Part shown: positions 35,779 through 48,409 of the stretch, in pieces
Numbering within the stretch: the first letter of the stretch is position 1
How the letters are laid out: each line of letters opens with the position of its first letter
Assembly: GCA_004369085.1 (NCBI GenBank)
Contig: ML210146.1
Span: 682,001-746,000 of the forward strand
DNA from: Coprinopsis marcescibilis
Taxonomy: Eukaryota; Basidiomycota; Agaricomycetes; Agaricales; Psathyrellaceae
Length of the DNA stretch: 64,000 bases
Reading direction: 5' to 3'
Notes under the pieces: generated by a model
What the model saw: the letters and a program-made list of their open reading frames with translations, nothing else
The model's database searches: none
What the model was told of the DNA's origin: nothing
Translations under genes and position numbers: made by a program

Positions 35779-36129
35779 CGGTTTGGTTGGACGTCAACAT
35801 TAATCTGAGCGGAGGAAGGAATCTGTGTTGTTGCCTTCCGAAATTTATACCTGCGATCTTGGCATTCGATAGTTTCAATAGAGAGAAAGAACAAATAAAT
35901 GTACTTGTGGTTTCTTCAAGGGCAACAAATTGAGGCGACACTTCTGCTACAAGGTCGTAAACAAGCTGGAGAACACGCGCCGGGGATCAAATCTCAAGAG
36001 CCAAGCTAAAGCAGCTTAAAAGCATATATATATCTGCCGACATTGAGCACAAGATAATCGTTCCTCTTTTCCCTCTGTCTGGCGACAAAAATCACTTTGA
36101 ACAATCACAAACTTAAGCAACGCCATTGC
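35779..36129. other. Intergenic region
   Basis: 351 nt between two plus-strand genes: the 3' UTR of the dehydrogenase and the short promoter of the ASNSD1-like gene. Seven TATA-type bases (TATATATAT) occur at about 36024-36032, some 100 nt before the next ATG, and could be a TATA element. Nothing else was recognised. Confidence 0.4.
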
Positions 36130-38611
36130 ATGTGCGGCATATTTGTGTGCCTTCGTGGGCACTGTTGCAACAACATCGACACAGGGAGCCTAGAAGGCGA
36201 AGCCCTCAATGAAATATGTCAAGACCTTCGACAATCAAATGCATTACGAGGTACATAACTCTTGTGAAGACTAATATGAGATATGTTCTTGAAAGGGATC
36301 TGAAAACTTTAAACCAGGACCGGATTACCAACAAAATGTACGAGTGGACATCAAGCACAATAGTCTGAGCTCCTGCACACCCGACCAGCATTGTCAAGAC
36401 TCCGGATCGTTTATCGCTGAATTTTATGCCTCGGAGCTCAGGCTTAGAGGCAACGCGGCCATACAGCAACCCCATCAACGAAGTGGGAGTATACTTTGTT
36501 GGAACGGAGAGGTGACTGAATACGTTCCCGACTACTTCAAGGTTCTAACAATCTAAGAAGATTTTCGACGGTGCAGTAGAGGTGCGCTGCGCCTATTTTC
36601 ATCGAATAAAGGTGGTTAACGCAAGGATAGGTTACCACATCCCAGAATGACGGTGTACGGTTACTGGAGACACTGGAAGGACTGGAGACGTCTGCGCATA
36701 TTAGAGATTTATTTGGGACAATTGAAGGGCCGTGAGTCAGATTCTCTGCGATTTCGTCTGTCTTTTGACTGGGTCTGTTAGGTACGCGTTTGTTTACTAC
36801 CATGTGGGTCTAATAACTCTCTCTCCCCGAAAGCGACGTTAATTTATTGGCTAGTAGGCAGGAACAAACCATCTGTATTTTGCAAGAGATCCGCTCGGTC
36901 GTCGCTCCCTCTTGATCCATTGGCCAACCGAAGAGCTTTCATCCTTGCTGATCTCTTCAGTTTCGTCCGGGACCAGCCGGCTTCTGAATTTTGAAGAACT
37001 TCTGACAGATTTCATATACTGTGTTGACCTCTCACAGATTAGCAGTATCGGAGACGTGAGCGTGTGTCGCCTCCGAGTCTCTCGTCAGTTATGACTAACT
37101 TGAGCAGCTAAGGATTGGATTCCAAAAGGATGTAATGAAAATAAATAGAGACATGGGTGAACGGGGTGAACTCTTGTATGTAAGTGTAATTGCCTCTTGA
37201 TAGTCTTCTGCTTGTGCTAACTTTCTTCCTACAGGCCCACCCAGCCAAGGTCAATACGACGATACCACCAGCAGATACCCCACAACACGACACCCTGGAC
37301 ATTATCCCGCAACATTTACTTGACACCGTGGACGACTTCCTAAACATACTAGATCGAAGCGTCATGCTTCGAGTGAAAAGCATACCTCCTGTCTCGTCTG
37401 AGCTGGGAAGCGCAAGGCTCGCGATTCTGTTCAGCGGCGGTATCGACTCGACCGTGTTAACATACCTGGCCCACAGGTGAGGTTATTTGTGCAATCACTG
37501 CCATTTGAACTGTGTAACTAAACTTTCGCAGACACATTCCAATTACCGAACCAATTGACCTGTTAAATGTTGCGTTTGAAAACCCTCGCAAGATACGTCT
37601 CGCCCAAGGGGGAAACATCGGAGCACTACCCAAGAGGCAAAAGAAAAAGGCCGAAAGCCGGCCTGGGGAATCATTAAAAGAAAAACCACCTTTCTATGTC
37701 CCAGACCGGATCACAGGTCTCCAAGAAGTTGAAGAATTGCGGAGGTTATGTCCTGATAGAAAATGGAACTTTGTGCGTTTGACAATCCCACAAAAAACAG
37801 CAGACAAGTATTGAATATTGATCCTCTGCTTTTTCAACAGGTAGAGGTTGACGTACCATATGAGGTATGTGTTCAATGCAAATAAATCACTAATGTTACT
37901 CACTTGGAAAATAGGAGTCACAAAATGCAAAGGATACAATTTTGAAGCTGATGATACCATCCCAAACTGTAATGGATTTGGTAAGAACGCTTCCAATCTT
38001 GTGAGTTCAGTTGACCTGACGGCTTCAAAGAGCCTCGCTCTGGCTCTGTATTTTGCGTCTAGAGGAGAAGGCAACATTCGGGTAGAAGATGGGTCGTCGC
38101 GCATTGCATACAAAAGCCCTGCGCGAGTTGTTTTGAGTGGTCTCGGTTCCGATGAGCTCCTTGGTGGGTATGGTAGGCATCGAACAGCTTTCAATGCTGG
38201 TGATTGGAAGGCGGTAATAGATGAGGTGAGACTCTTACTGATGGCTCACGAGTCGCTGATTTTGAAGTTTGAACCCGTTGGTAGCTGCAATTAGAAATCG
38301 ACCGCATCCCCAAGCGAAATCTAGGGAGGGACGACAGGATCATCTCCAGTCATGGGAAAGAAACACGACATCCGTTTCTCTCTCTGGATGTGGTTTCATT
38401 TTTGGCCAAATTGCCTGTTCACTACAAGCTTGATCCAAGACTAGAGGTAGGAAAAGGCGACAAAACACTTTTACGACTCCTTGCATGGAAATTGGGGCTG
38501 GTTGAAGCTAGTATTAGAAAAAAGCGGGCAATGCAATTTGGGAGTCATTCAGCAAGAATGGACGGTGAGAGGCGGGGCGATGCAAATCTGGGGGTTTCTG
38601 TTTCGCAATAG
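36130..38611 (+). CDS. Asparagine synthetase domain protein, ASNSD1-like
   Basis: Two-domain protein of the class II glutamine amidotransferase plus asparagine synthetase family. It is closer to the ASNSD1 group than to true Asn1/Asn2. The start MCGIFVCLRGHC puts the nucleophile Cys at position 2. Exon 2 restores the RGPD motif followed by YQQNVRVDIKH. The synthetase half carries the PP-loop ILFSGGIDSTVLTYLAHR, a long DLLNVAFENPRKIRLAQGG stretch, VVLSGLGSDELLGGYGRH and a terminal RKKRAMQFGSHSARM. The reaction of this subgroup is not well established. The C-terminus runs into a low-complexity tail before the stop at 38611. Some middle introns (near 36600-36900) were only read roughly. Confidence 0.85.
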
Positions 38612-38797
38612 ATCACGTAGAGTAAACGACGTTGCTTTATGTAGATGCCCAATTCTGAACGAATACGGCCATGCCGGCGCTCTCCGTCATCAGCCCGGCA
38701 CGTCGGAGGCTATTGCCACCTACGCGTTGGGCCGTTGGCAATTGTTTGTCACCACATCGTCGCTCTCCTTTGGACGAGACGTATGTCACCCAAAACC

Positions 38798-39953
38798 ATG
38801 GCATTTCTGTGGCAAAACGCAAGCCGTCTCATAGGTAATGGCAGGCTTTGGTTTTACAAGCGAACCATGCTGACTTTTTTACCAGTTCCTCTAGGAATTG
38901 CGGCGGCTACTGTTAATGCCAGTCTGTACGATGTTCCCGGAGGCTACCGCGCTGTCATGTTCGACCGTTTCTCCGGAGTGAAGGACAAGGTGCGTATACA
39001 GGTCTGCGACGCGAACATCGAAGGCTGAACTCAGGTGTGCAGGCTTCTGGAGAAGGTACTCACTTCCTTGTGCCTTGGCTCCAGCGTGCCATTCTCTACG
39101 ACTGCAGGATAAAGCCAAGGGTGTGTTTAAGTTGGTCGACCAATAATACGTTCATTGTGTTCACTCAGCCACCCCACAGAATATCTCTACCACTACTGGG
39201 TCGAAGGATCTGCAGATGGTTTCCATCACTCTTCGCGTTCTTTCAAAACCCGACGTCGAACACCTCTCAAAAATTTACCAAAACCTTGGTATGGACTATG
39301 ACGAGCGAGTCCTTCCTTCGATCGGAAATGAAGTACTGAAGAGCATTGTCGCCCAATTCGACGCTGCCGAGCTCATCACTCAGCGAGAAGTGGTGGGTTG
39401 CCTTCCATGCATCAACTGGCTTCAACTCAAGTTTCTTACCAATGTGTATCTAGGTCTCTTCTCGCATCCGTGAAGACCTCCTGCAACGAGCTGGGGAGTT
39501 CAACATCAGACTCGAGGATGTTTCTATCACCCACTTGACTTTCGGAAAGGTGTGTAATCTTGCCTTGCGTCAGAGTCAACTCTCATGCGATGCTAGGAAT
39601 TCACCCAAGCTGTTGAAGCGAAGCAAATCGCCCAGCAAGACGCAGAACGAGCGAAATTCATCGTCGAAAAGGTAGAAACAACTGACTTGTACCTGTGACG
39701 CACATGAGGCTAATTGAAACCACAGGCCGAACAAGAACGTCAAGCTGCGGTTATTCGGGCGGAAGGCGAGGCCGAGGCTGCACAAACAATTTCGCGGGCG
39801 CTGGAAAAGGCTGGAGAGGGATTCGTCGCTTTGCGAAAAATTGAAGCAAGCAAGGCAATTGTTCAATCTCTGTCGAATAATCCAAATGTTACCTACATTC
39901 CAAGCGGTGGAGATGGGTCCAACGTGCTGTTAAATGTACCGGCAAATAGATAG
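38798..39953 (+). CDS. PHB1: Prohibitin 1
   Basis: Subunit of the ring-shaped prohibitin complex of the mitochondrial inner membrane, which stabilises respiratory subunits and restrains the m-AAA protease. After a first exon coding [13 protein letters not shown], exon 2 supplies [17 protein letters not shown], the membrane anchor. The SPFH domain follows with [46 protein letters not shown] and [21 protein letters not shown]. The C-terminal coiled coil is [20 protein letters not shown], ending [10 protein letters not shown]. Length and order fit Phb1 rather than Phb2. An in-frame Met five codons upstream (38783) could also be used. Confidence 0.93.
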
Positions 39954-40204
39954 CTTGGAAATATATTATGACTAATTTACTCCCACGCAACCCAGAGCCT
40001 GCTTTCCTCTTGACCGTCATCGTCTGTCTCTCTCAGTATATCTCTTCCTTTTCTTCTCTGTCTCTCTCCTCTTTTTATCTCTCTCTCGGACTTATATAAC
40101 ATATACTCTCTCCTCTTTCTGTCTCTGTGCGATAATTTGTCCAATTTGCTTGCAACGAGCTCACCATTTGTTCACAGGTTTCATCTTCATTCATCTTCTG
40201 AATC
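39954..40204 (+). promoter_or_regulatory. Pyrimidine-rich 5' region of the Pub1-like gene
   Basis: The plus strand from about 40018 to 40135 is a nearly continuous CT tract (TCTCTCTC and CTTTTTC runs), a common feature of highly expressed fungal promoters and 5' leaders. It lies directly upstream of the RNA-binding gene and probably contains its transcription start. The first 50 nt are the prohibitin 3' end. Confidence 0.5.
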
Positions 40205-41711
40205 ATGAATCCAATGGGCATGGGAAGCACAGCTGAGGCTCCGGTAAGTCTTCGTTTTGTTTCTCGCTTCGTGGTGTTCATATCGGCCATTATCGATCTT
40301 CCTCAACTCTCGCGCTTAACTTCGCCGTCTTGCAATTTGATCAGCGACGCGCTCATCTTTATGTCGGAAACTTGAGTCCTCGAGTTACGGAGTACATGCT
40401 GACAGAGATTTTCGCTGTTGCTGGTCCAGTCCAACACGTTAAAATCATCCCCGACCGCAACTACCAGCACGGAGGCCTCAACTATGGTTTCGTCGAGTAC
40501 ATGGACATGCGTGCTGCCGAGACCGCCTTGCAAACCCTCAATGGGCGAAAGATTTTCGATACGGAGATCCGCGTCAACTGGGCCTATCAGGGACAGCAAA
40601 ACAAGGAGGATACATCAGGCCATTACCATGTCTTCGTCGGAGATCTTAGCCCTGAAGTCAATGACGAAGTTTTGGGGAAGGCCTTCAGTGCGTTTGGCAC
40701 CTTGTCCGATGCCCGCGTAATGTGGGACATGAACTCCGGCAAGTCGCGTGGTTACGGATTCCTCGCCTTCCGGGACAAAACCGACGCGGAGCAAGCTATC
40801 GCGACTATGAACGGAGAGTGGCTCGGTTCTCGTGCAATTCGAGTCAATTGGGCCAATCAAAAGACGCAGGGTGGTGCTCCAGGAGTTCCATCACCCGCCC
40901 GTCCCTCTATTGGAAGCGGAGGAGGGGCTCCTGCGCCAATCAACTTCCAGGGCGGGCCGCTGTCCTACGAACAGGTGCTCGGCCAAACTGCTCCCTACAA
41001 CACGACCGTCTATGTCGGAAATCTCGTCCCCTTTTGCACTCAAGCAGACTTGATTCCCCTCTTCCAATCCATTGGCTACCTTTCTGAAATTAGGATGCAA
41101 GCCGATCGCGGCTTTGCCTTCGTCAAGCTTGATACACATGAACACGCAGCTCAAGCCATTGTTCAATTGCAAGGCCAAATGGTTCACGGTCGGCCAATCA
41201 AGTGTAGCTGGGGCAAGGATAGGGCTGATGGGGGAGCAGTTCAACCACCTGGTGCTGTTAGTCCCACTGCTGCTGCGGCTCCGTACGGCAATATGGTATG
41301 TATCCTCACTTGTCATTTTTGGGCTGTGCTAATAGTTGCCGTTCAGCCTATGTATGGCATGCCTCAACCTAACACGTATGCTCAATACGGTTTCCCTGGC
41401 TTCCCTGGCTTCCCTGGCCAGGCTGGTGCAGCTCCCGGTTCCCCGGGTATGCCACAAGCCAATGCTGCCCCTGGATTAGGCTTAGCTGCGGCAGGTCAAC
41501 CTGGTGCGGGCGACCCCAATGCCGGGGCGCAACCAGGACAAGCTCAATGGGCGGGAGCTGACCCCAACGGCTACTATTCGAACTACTGGGGAGGTGAGCA
41601 TCAGATGAAATCGTACTGGAACTCTCGTACTGAATTGCGCTCCTTCTAGGCTACTATGGCCAAGCAGCTGGCCAACAAGGAGACGGTCAAATGCAGCAAG
41701 GTCCCGCTTAG
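40205..41711 (+). CDS. PUB1: RNA-binding protein with three RRMs, Pub1/TIA-1 type
   Basis: Poly(U)-binding protein of stress granules and mRNA turnover in the Pub1/TIA-1/Nam8 group. Four exons (40205-40243, 40345-41295, 41347-41593, 41650-41711) join in frame to 432 residues. Three RRMs are clear: LYVGNLSPRVTEYML with YGFVEYMDM; VFVGDLSPEVNDEVL with RGYGFLAFRDKTDAEQA; and VYVGNLVPFCTQADLI with RGFAFVKLDTHEHA. The C-terminal tail is rich in Gly, Ala, Pro and Gln, with a GFPGFPGFPGQAGAAPGSPG run and a YYSNYWGG end, a low-complexity prion-like region expected to drive condensates. No nuclear localisation signal is obvious. Confidence 0.9.
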
Positions 41712-42060
41712 GTTGCATAGGCCTTCGCATCCTTCATTTCTGTTTCTTGCCTGTTCAAACTAGTCGCTCTTTACACACCACTGTCGCGTCTTGTTCTTGT
41801 TCATCGCTTATCACTCGATCCCTTTCCCCGTTTTCTACCTGTTACTTCTCTGTCTGTCATCGTATGCCTTTTTGTCTCTTCCGTCACAATCGATGTCGCT
41901 GTCATTTCTGTTTGGCTGCAGAAGTTGTCTGGTTTTGCCGTCTCTCGACGGCCAAGTTTCACCGCTTATGTTTTGCGGTTTCGGTGCTAAAAATGGATAT
42001 AATTAAAGCAGGGTATACTCTAGATTTAAGGAGAGGGCGACGATTCTTGTTCCTCCACAA
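41712..42060. other. Convergent 3' ends
   Basis: 349 nt separate the stop codons of the RNA-binding gene (plus) and Atg16 (minus). The sequence is T- and C-rich on the plus strand. The open frames in it are short and overlap each other. I see no gene. Confidence 0.5.
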
Positions 42061-42991
42061 TCAACCATTCGGTGTCTGATCCGCTTTCTTGCCTGTCGGA
42101 GACGACACACCATCCCTCGTTCTCGGGAGGTTGTTGTGGAGACGATCCCCGTTTCCCGAACTCGAGTGACCAACTTGACGGGATCGCATCTCCTCGTAAA
42201 AATCATTGGCCTCGTTAATCTTATTAGCCTCGGCCTGCTTTGCATCCAACCACCGTTGCAGGAGCTTCGCGTTGTCACGCGTCAGGGTCTGATTTCGCTC
42301 CTCGATTTGCCCCAGCTCCAGTTGTAGAGTGCTGATTTCATCATGGAGAATCTAACACGCACAGAGAGATACTGTTAGAGAAAGGTGGAAAAGGATAAAA
42401 GTTGGAATGATCGCACCTGTACTGTACGATCCTTTTCGCTCATTAACTCGCCGTGTTGGTCGACCTTCTTTTTCACGACGACCAGCTCCTCCTTGGCTCT
42501 GCGATGGCTCTCGGCTTCCACTCGGACGAGTTCCTCCTTCTCGCGGAGAGTTTCGTTCATTGAGAGCAAACGCTGAGAGTTTTGGCTTTGTGTCTTGTAC
42601 ACCGTAGCCAATTCATCGCGTAGAGATGATATCTGTGATTCTAAAGAGGATATGTACGCGGCCTGTACGGGATTCCTAGCAGCTTTTGTCAGTTGCAACA
42701 CTGAGTCAAGAAGGACTGGGACCAACTCTTCGCCTGTACTAGCGACAAGCACAGTAGACGCATTGGGATTTGTCTTAACTGTACTAACGGCTCTCAAAAG
42801 AGATGCATTTCTTTCCTTGAGCAATTTGGTCTGCTGCGCGAGCCTTCGATCTAAGGAGGTGTCAGTGAGCTTGGCCAGGTACTGCTAATGGGCGGCTCAC
42901 ACTGCTCGATAATCCCAGCAAATACGGCCTCCCGTTCGTTTCGCTCTGCTAGTCGTACTCTGAGGACTTCTTGCCAGGAAGGCTCTGCCAT
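42061..42991 (-). CDS. ATG16: Autophagy protein Atg16
   Basis: Coiled-coil scaffold that dimerises and holds Atg12-Atg5 at the phagophore, directing lipidation of Atg8. Exons 42991-42901, 42850-42417 and 42351-42061 join in frame to 271 residues. An Atg5-binding helix opens the protein (SWQEVLRVRLAERNERE), followed by RRLAQQTKLLKERNASLL and a long heptad region (SLESQISSLRDELATVY, REKEELVRVEAESHRRAK). The conserved Atg16 end reads NAKLLQRWLDAKQAEANK then INEANDFYEEM. As in other fungi there is no WD40 domain. A Met 15 codons upstream (43036) is in frame but would add residues not typical of the family. Its neighbour across a short gap is Ypt7. Confidence 0.85.
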
Positions 42992-43173
42992 TGGGAAACT
43001 GAGAGGAGAAATCACATCATCAAGAACGTCGTTCACGGCGCTGAGATAGGGTTAAGGTCGGAGTTTGAAAGCTGTATCCGGAGCTCGCTGGTGGTCATGG
43101 CACGTCCTTCAGACTCCAACCACTCACCGTCGTTCGACCCTTCAGGGTTATATCCATATTTGCCTCCGTAACA
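42992..43173. promoter_or_regulatory. Bidirectional promoter, ATG16/YPT7
   Basis: 182 nt lie between the divergent starts of Atg16 and Ypt7, so the two promoters overlap. A GATA-like core is seen once. I cannot name a specific factor. Confidence 0.45.
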
Positions 43174-44099
<926 letters not shown>

Positions 44100-44388
44100 T
44101 TTCATTGAACACGCCCCCACTGTTTGAACTCCTATCTTCTACGTTATGCATTCGATCTCCTGTACACGCACATAATTTACTAGTTCTTGGACATGATGGT
44201 GGAAGCGACTGGCTTTGGTAGACTTGGTACTCGAGTTAGATGAAATGAACTTTTGTCTTACTGGCTTTCGAGGTGCTACATAAGGTTGCGGGAATTGTTT
44301 ACGTCACGAATGTTAGCGCTGGGCGGCCCGCCTGGCTAACACCATTCAAGGTTTCCCACTTTCCATCAACTCGCTCTCGACCAGCAGC

Positions 44389-47300
44389 ATGGGAGGTGAA
44401 GAGGAATCAGACGCACAAGCTTTCACAGTAGGTAAATAGCTTGATGTTGATTCTAGAATCTCTCTGACCTTGTCACCAGAGGTAATCCTCGCTGCTAAAG
44501 TTGGCTACGACGAACAGGAGAAACCTGCTAAAACCAAGCGGGGAAAGAAAACCAAGAAACCAGAACTCAGATGGGTAAGGGAAGCAGATCTTATCCTATC
44601 GGACTGAACAACTGAATATTTTCTAAGTATTACCAAGTTAAAGTAAGTTGTTGAACTGGTTGTTGGTTTTCTACGGTTCGCTAACGATGCGCCGTCTATA
44701 AGTGGGCAGGATATCCCGTGGAGGAGTCAACCTGGGAGCCAGAAGGAAACTTGTCTGGATGCGAGAAACTCAAAGCAAGCTTTTGGGCAGCTATTGGCTA
44801 CGACCACGAAGATTACGGTCCGGATGATGAACCTCTTGTTCCTCCCAAAAAGTGGATCAGTTGCGTGTCTCCGTTTCCGTGACATTTCACTAGCGCTGAT
44901 TATGCCATAGAGGCAGAGAAGAAAAAGTTTGCCAAAGAATGGGAAAAGACACACCCACGAGAAACAGTACGTTTAGCAGCAATCTCTCTTTCTCGAACTA
45001 GGAACCTTAAGCCTTCTTCGAGTCTTTGAGACCTGGCCCAGAGGCATCCGAACATGAAGATTCCGACACATTCAAGGGCGACAAATCCAAGAGAAAAAGC
45101 TCTAAATCTAAAGGATCTGGATCCAAGAAACGCAAGGTGTGCTCCCCTGTTTCTCCCAAGAGGCGAGAAGTATAATGATGCGCCGGTAGAAACCTGTGGT
45201 ACAATCTTTGGGTTCAGATTCAGACTCTGAGCCTCTCGCAGCCAAAAGACGCAAAGTATCATCATCCGTGGTCAGTGTACCTGTTTTAACATAGGTAGTA
45301 GTTGCCTTATAATCCTCCTAGGAACCAAAAAAGTCTCAATCGCAGTCAACAGAACCTGAGACATCGAAACAAAATAAGTTATCTACGCCTCCTTTGCCTC
45401 GTGTTCCCAAACGAAAGGTACGTACCATTTAACTGAGCATGAAACAAGCTCCTCATTTTGGATACAGCCCCGCCGAGTCGAATCAGAAACTCCCGCACTG
45501 ACTGAGCCTGAGCCAGCACCTGTTCCAGTTATCGACTCAATGTCTGCCCCAAACCTGGATAGTGACGTTCGCGGGCTTTTCTCAGACTCACCCCCGCCAA
45601 TGCCCGTCGAACCACCGCTTCCCATTAGGAAGTCCGATCGTCCACCTCTTCCTTATAGGCGTCCTCTGCCATCATCCATGAAGTCGATGGATACACCTGC
45701 AGCCGGCTCTGTATACAAATATAATCCACTCTCGCTTCCAAGTTTGGATCCTCGTGTGGTCACTGCTGGACAAAATGCGGATGGAGCAGCTTCCAACTCT
45801 GTAAACAAACCACTCCCAATTACAAGGCGTGATTCACATGCTCGTTTTGCCGAAAAACCGACCGAAACACCCTCTACAGGAATTGCGACCAAGCAGAGAT
45901 TGGCAAATTTTGCGTTGCAACCTATTGCACCAAAGCAGGTTGGAACATTAAGTTCTGCCAAGACCCCAACTCTATCCGGTTTTCCAAGTGGTCATCCAGC
46001 GTTTTCTCAATCAGGATTCAAGAAAAATTTGCCACCCCAAGAAACCCATACTTTGGCCTCTCTAAATTCTGCCCCTGATTCACCGCTTCACGTACCCGCA
46101 GAAAATGCAAGAGATTTCTCCAAACCAGAATTCCACCGTCGCCATACGTGCGTTTACATTTGGTTTTACTGTACTTGTTCACTGATCTGTTTCAGACATT
46201 CCAACTCTACGGGTTCCGCGTCGATGGCGGATGCAGATGCATTTCTACAAACTCTCATGCCTAAAACGTATATAATTTTTTGCTGGCTCTTCCAGTCATA
46301 AATGACACATCTTTGCCCCTAGGCTTGCAGAACCTTTGTATGTTGTTTCTTTTATCCAGGATAACCCTTGTCTCATTCTGGAAGTTCGGAAATCCAGATG
46401 GATGTCGATGAGGAACCAATGCCTCCACTTCCACAACGAGGCCCCCCGCAAAAAAAGTAAGACAAATAACATCCAAAGGTTTGCATGTTAATCCGTTGCA
46501 TTAGGCTCAAAGCGTGGACCTGGACCGGACTTCTTCTGGTCAAAGCTGGCGGGCAAGATGTTCCCCGGGAGTTCAGCATCTTGATCGACGAAGAACTTGA
46601 ACTCCAGCGAACTGGATTCAAATTCTCCGTTCTATTTGGGAACGTCAAAAACCTTTGCATCAACTCCTTATATGACGTACAGGACCTGCCACTCCTACTA
46701 CGGGCTTGCAAACCACCAGCGTACAGGGCCCGAATGTCACTCCAGGCAGAGTCGGAAGACGCCGTTTCCAACCACTGGGCCACCTTTGTGCAGTATATGT
46801 CCAAGAGAAAAAAGGTATTGTTCCTGACAATGCTTTGTGCCGTAAACTTAAAGTTTTAAATTATAGGTGGCCGCGATTGCCCTTATGCTTGACGAACACG
46901 TTGTTGCCCATTTACTACTCTACCCAGCTTCCAGCCATGTGTTGCCGGCTGAGATTCCACCAGTCACTCTCAAAGGACATACACTCGTTGCTGTCATCTT
47001 GCCTTGGAGTCTCACCCAGGGCGAAATAGCCGCTGATCCAAGGCAAGGTCGGACATCTGCTACGAGGGATATCAGCCTTCAAACCCACATAAAGCCATTG
47101 GCAAAAGGCTACCAAGAAATTGAAAGAGGCCACCTTGAAGCGAGTACCCCACACTGGGACAACCTAGTCAAAACCCGTCATCTTTTCCAGCTTGCTATCC
47201 GGGTACTCGGGTTCCCTTCCAAAATTTACGAATTTTTGAAGTTGACCAGTCGGCGCTGGGCAGTCTGCTCGGCCAAAGGGAACAGTCGAAATCGCTTGGA

Positions 47301-48294
47301 CGTCCAGCTCCTTCGAACAATCTTGAACCGAATCATGCAAGAGAGTCGAGCTGCACCTGGGTCATCCCATCAACCCAAAATAAAGGGAATAACTCACACC
47401 TCGGACCCGACAGATGCTGGAATACTATTCTTGCACGCCAGTACCCTTCACGATTTGGACAACCTGCCATTCCTACCGGCCATATTATTAGCGTCCAACT
47501 ATGTCAGAGTGTACATGTTTGGAACTGATCCATCTTTCCCCAACATATCAGGCGTTCGCGAAATATTGCCGTGTGGTTCGTAGTCAACTCGGTTCTGCCG
47601 GATGCTTTTCACTGAATAATGGCTACAGGCGGCATAGTGACACTGACACCTGGGGCGATCCTTAATCACCCGCTGCAGACAATGCGTTTGTTGAAAGAAA
47701 TCAGCGAACATCCACTTTGGATGGCCTACGTTTTACCTTCTGTGATTGGGTTCGTTGCAGAGGTTTGTCGAGCAAAGAGTGGGTCAATGTAGGTGTCTTC
47801 GTCTTATACTCTGCCACTATGCTCACTCTTTCTGTCAGCCAAAACTTCCCTATCCCCTTTCTCTTGAATGCCATCGCCTCTGGAAATCTTGCTTCTATAC
47901 AAGCTCCGCCACCTGCCAAAGCTTGGTACGGAAAAACTGATCAACGGCCGGCTTGGGTTCGAGAGAACTTGTCTGGAAAATCAATGACGCAACTTGAAGC
48001 TTTGACACGAGCAACTGCAACATTCCATACCAAGTATGCAAACGCTGACCCAGAAAGTTGGGAGGCACGAATCAAAGAAGAGGTCGTAGAGGACTTGAAA
48101 CAGATGCAGAGACAACCTGTTCTCCTGGAAGGTTATCGTCGGTTTGTAGTTCTGGGCGACGGCCGCATGGAGAACAGAGGATCTGTGAGTGCTTGGGTTA
48201 TGATGTCAACGGACATTCTGACAGTCTAATTTCTCAGGTTGAGTGTGTTCCCGCCGATACGTTCAAATTCCCAGACGATCCTTCTCCCGAGTAA
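44389..48294 (+). CDS. Chromodomain protein with SPOC-like and PIN-like C-terminus (Chp1/TASOR-like)
   Basis: Many small exons open with MGGEEESDAQAF and a chromodomain: VEVILAAKVGYDEQEK, then RWYYQVKWAGYPVEESTWEP and NLSGCEKLKASFWAA, with the aromatic cage positions present. Such domains bind methylated histone H3 Lys9. A long Lys/Ser/Pro-rich linker follows (45000-46300). The C-terminal half is ordered: WTWTGLLLVKAGGQDVPREF to LVAVILPWSLTQ (about 46501-47030) has the layout of a SPOC-like barrel, and ILFLHASTLHDLDNLPFLP through GIVTLTPGAILNHP (about 47410-47680) resembles a PIN-like fold. Chp1 of fission yeast RITS and animal TASOR share this order. The chromodomain is certain; the C-terminal fold assignment is an inference. 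Several exon joins remain to be fixed. Confidence 0.7.
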
Positions 48295-48409
48295 TGTATT
48301 TTGTTTTCTTTCTCTTTCGTCGAACATCACGCAATGTTTGTCAATGAGTATATTAATTTATATTCGCCTGGATCAAAACATGATACAACCAGCGATTCAA
48401 TCTATCTAA

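Noticed and set aside
41390..41430. GFPGFPGFPG run suggesting a collagen-like domain
   Set aside because: It is only three repeats inside a Gly/Pro/Ala-rich tail normal for Pub1/TIA-1 proteins.
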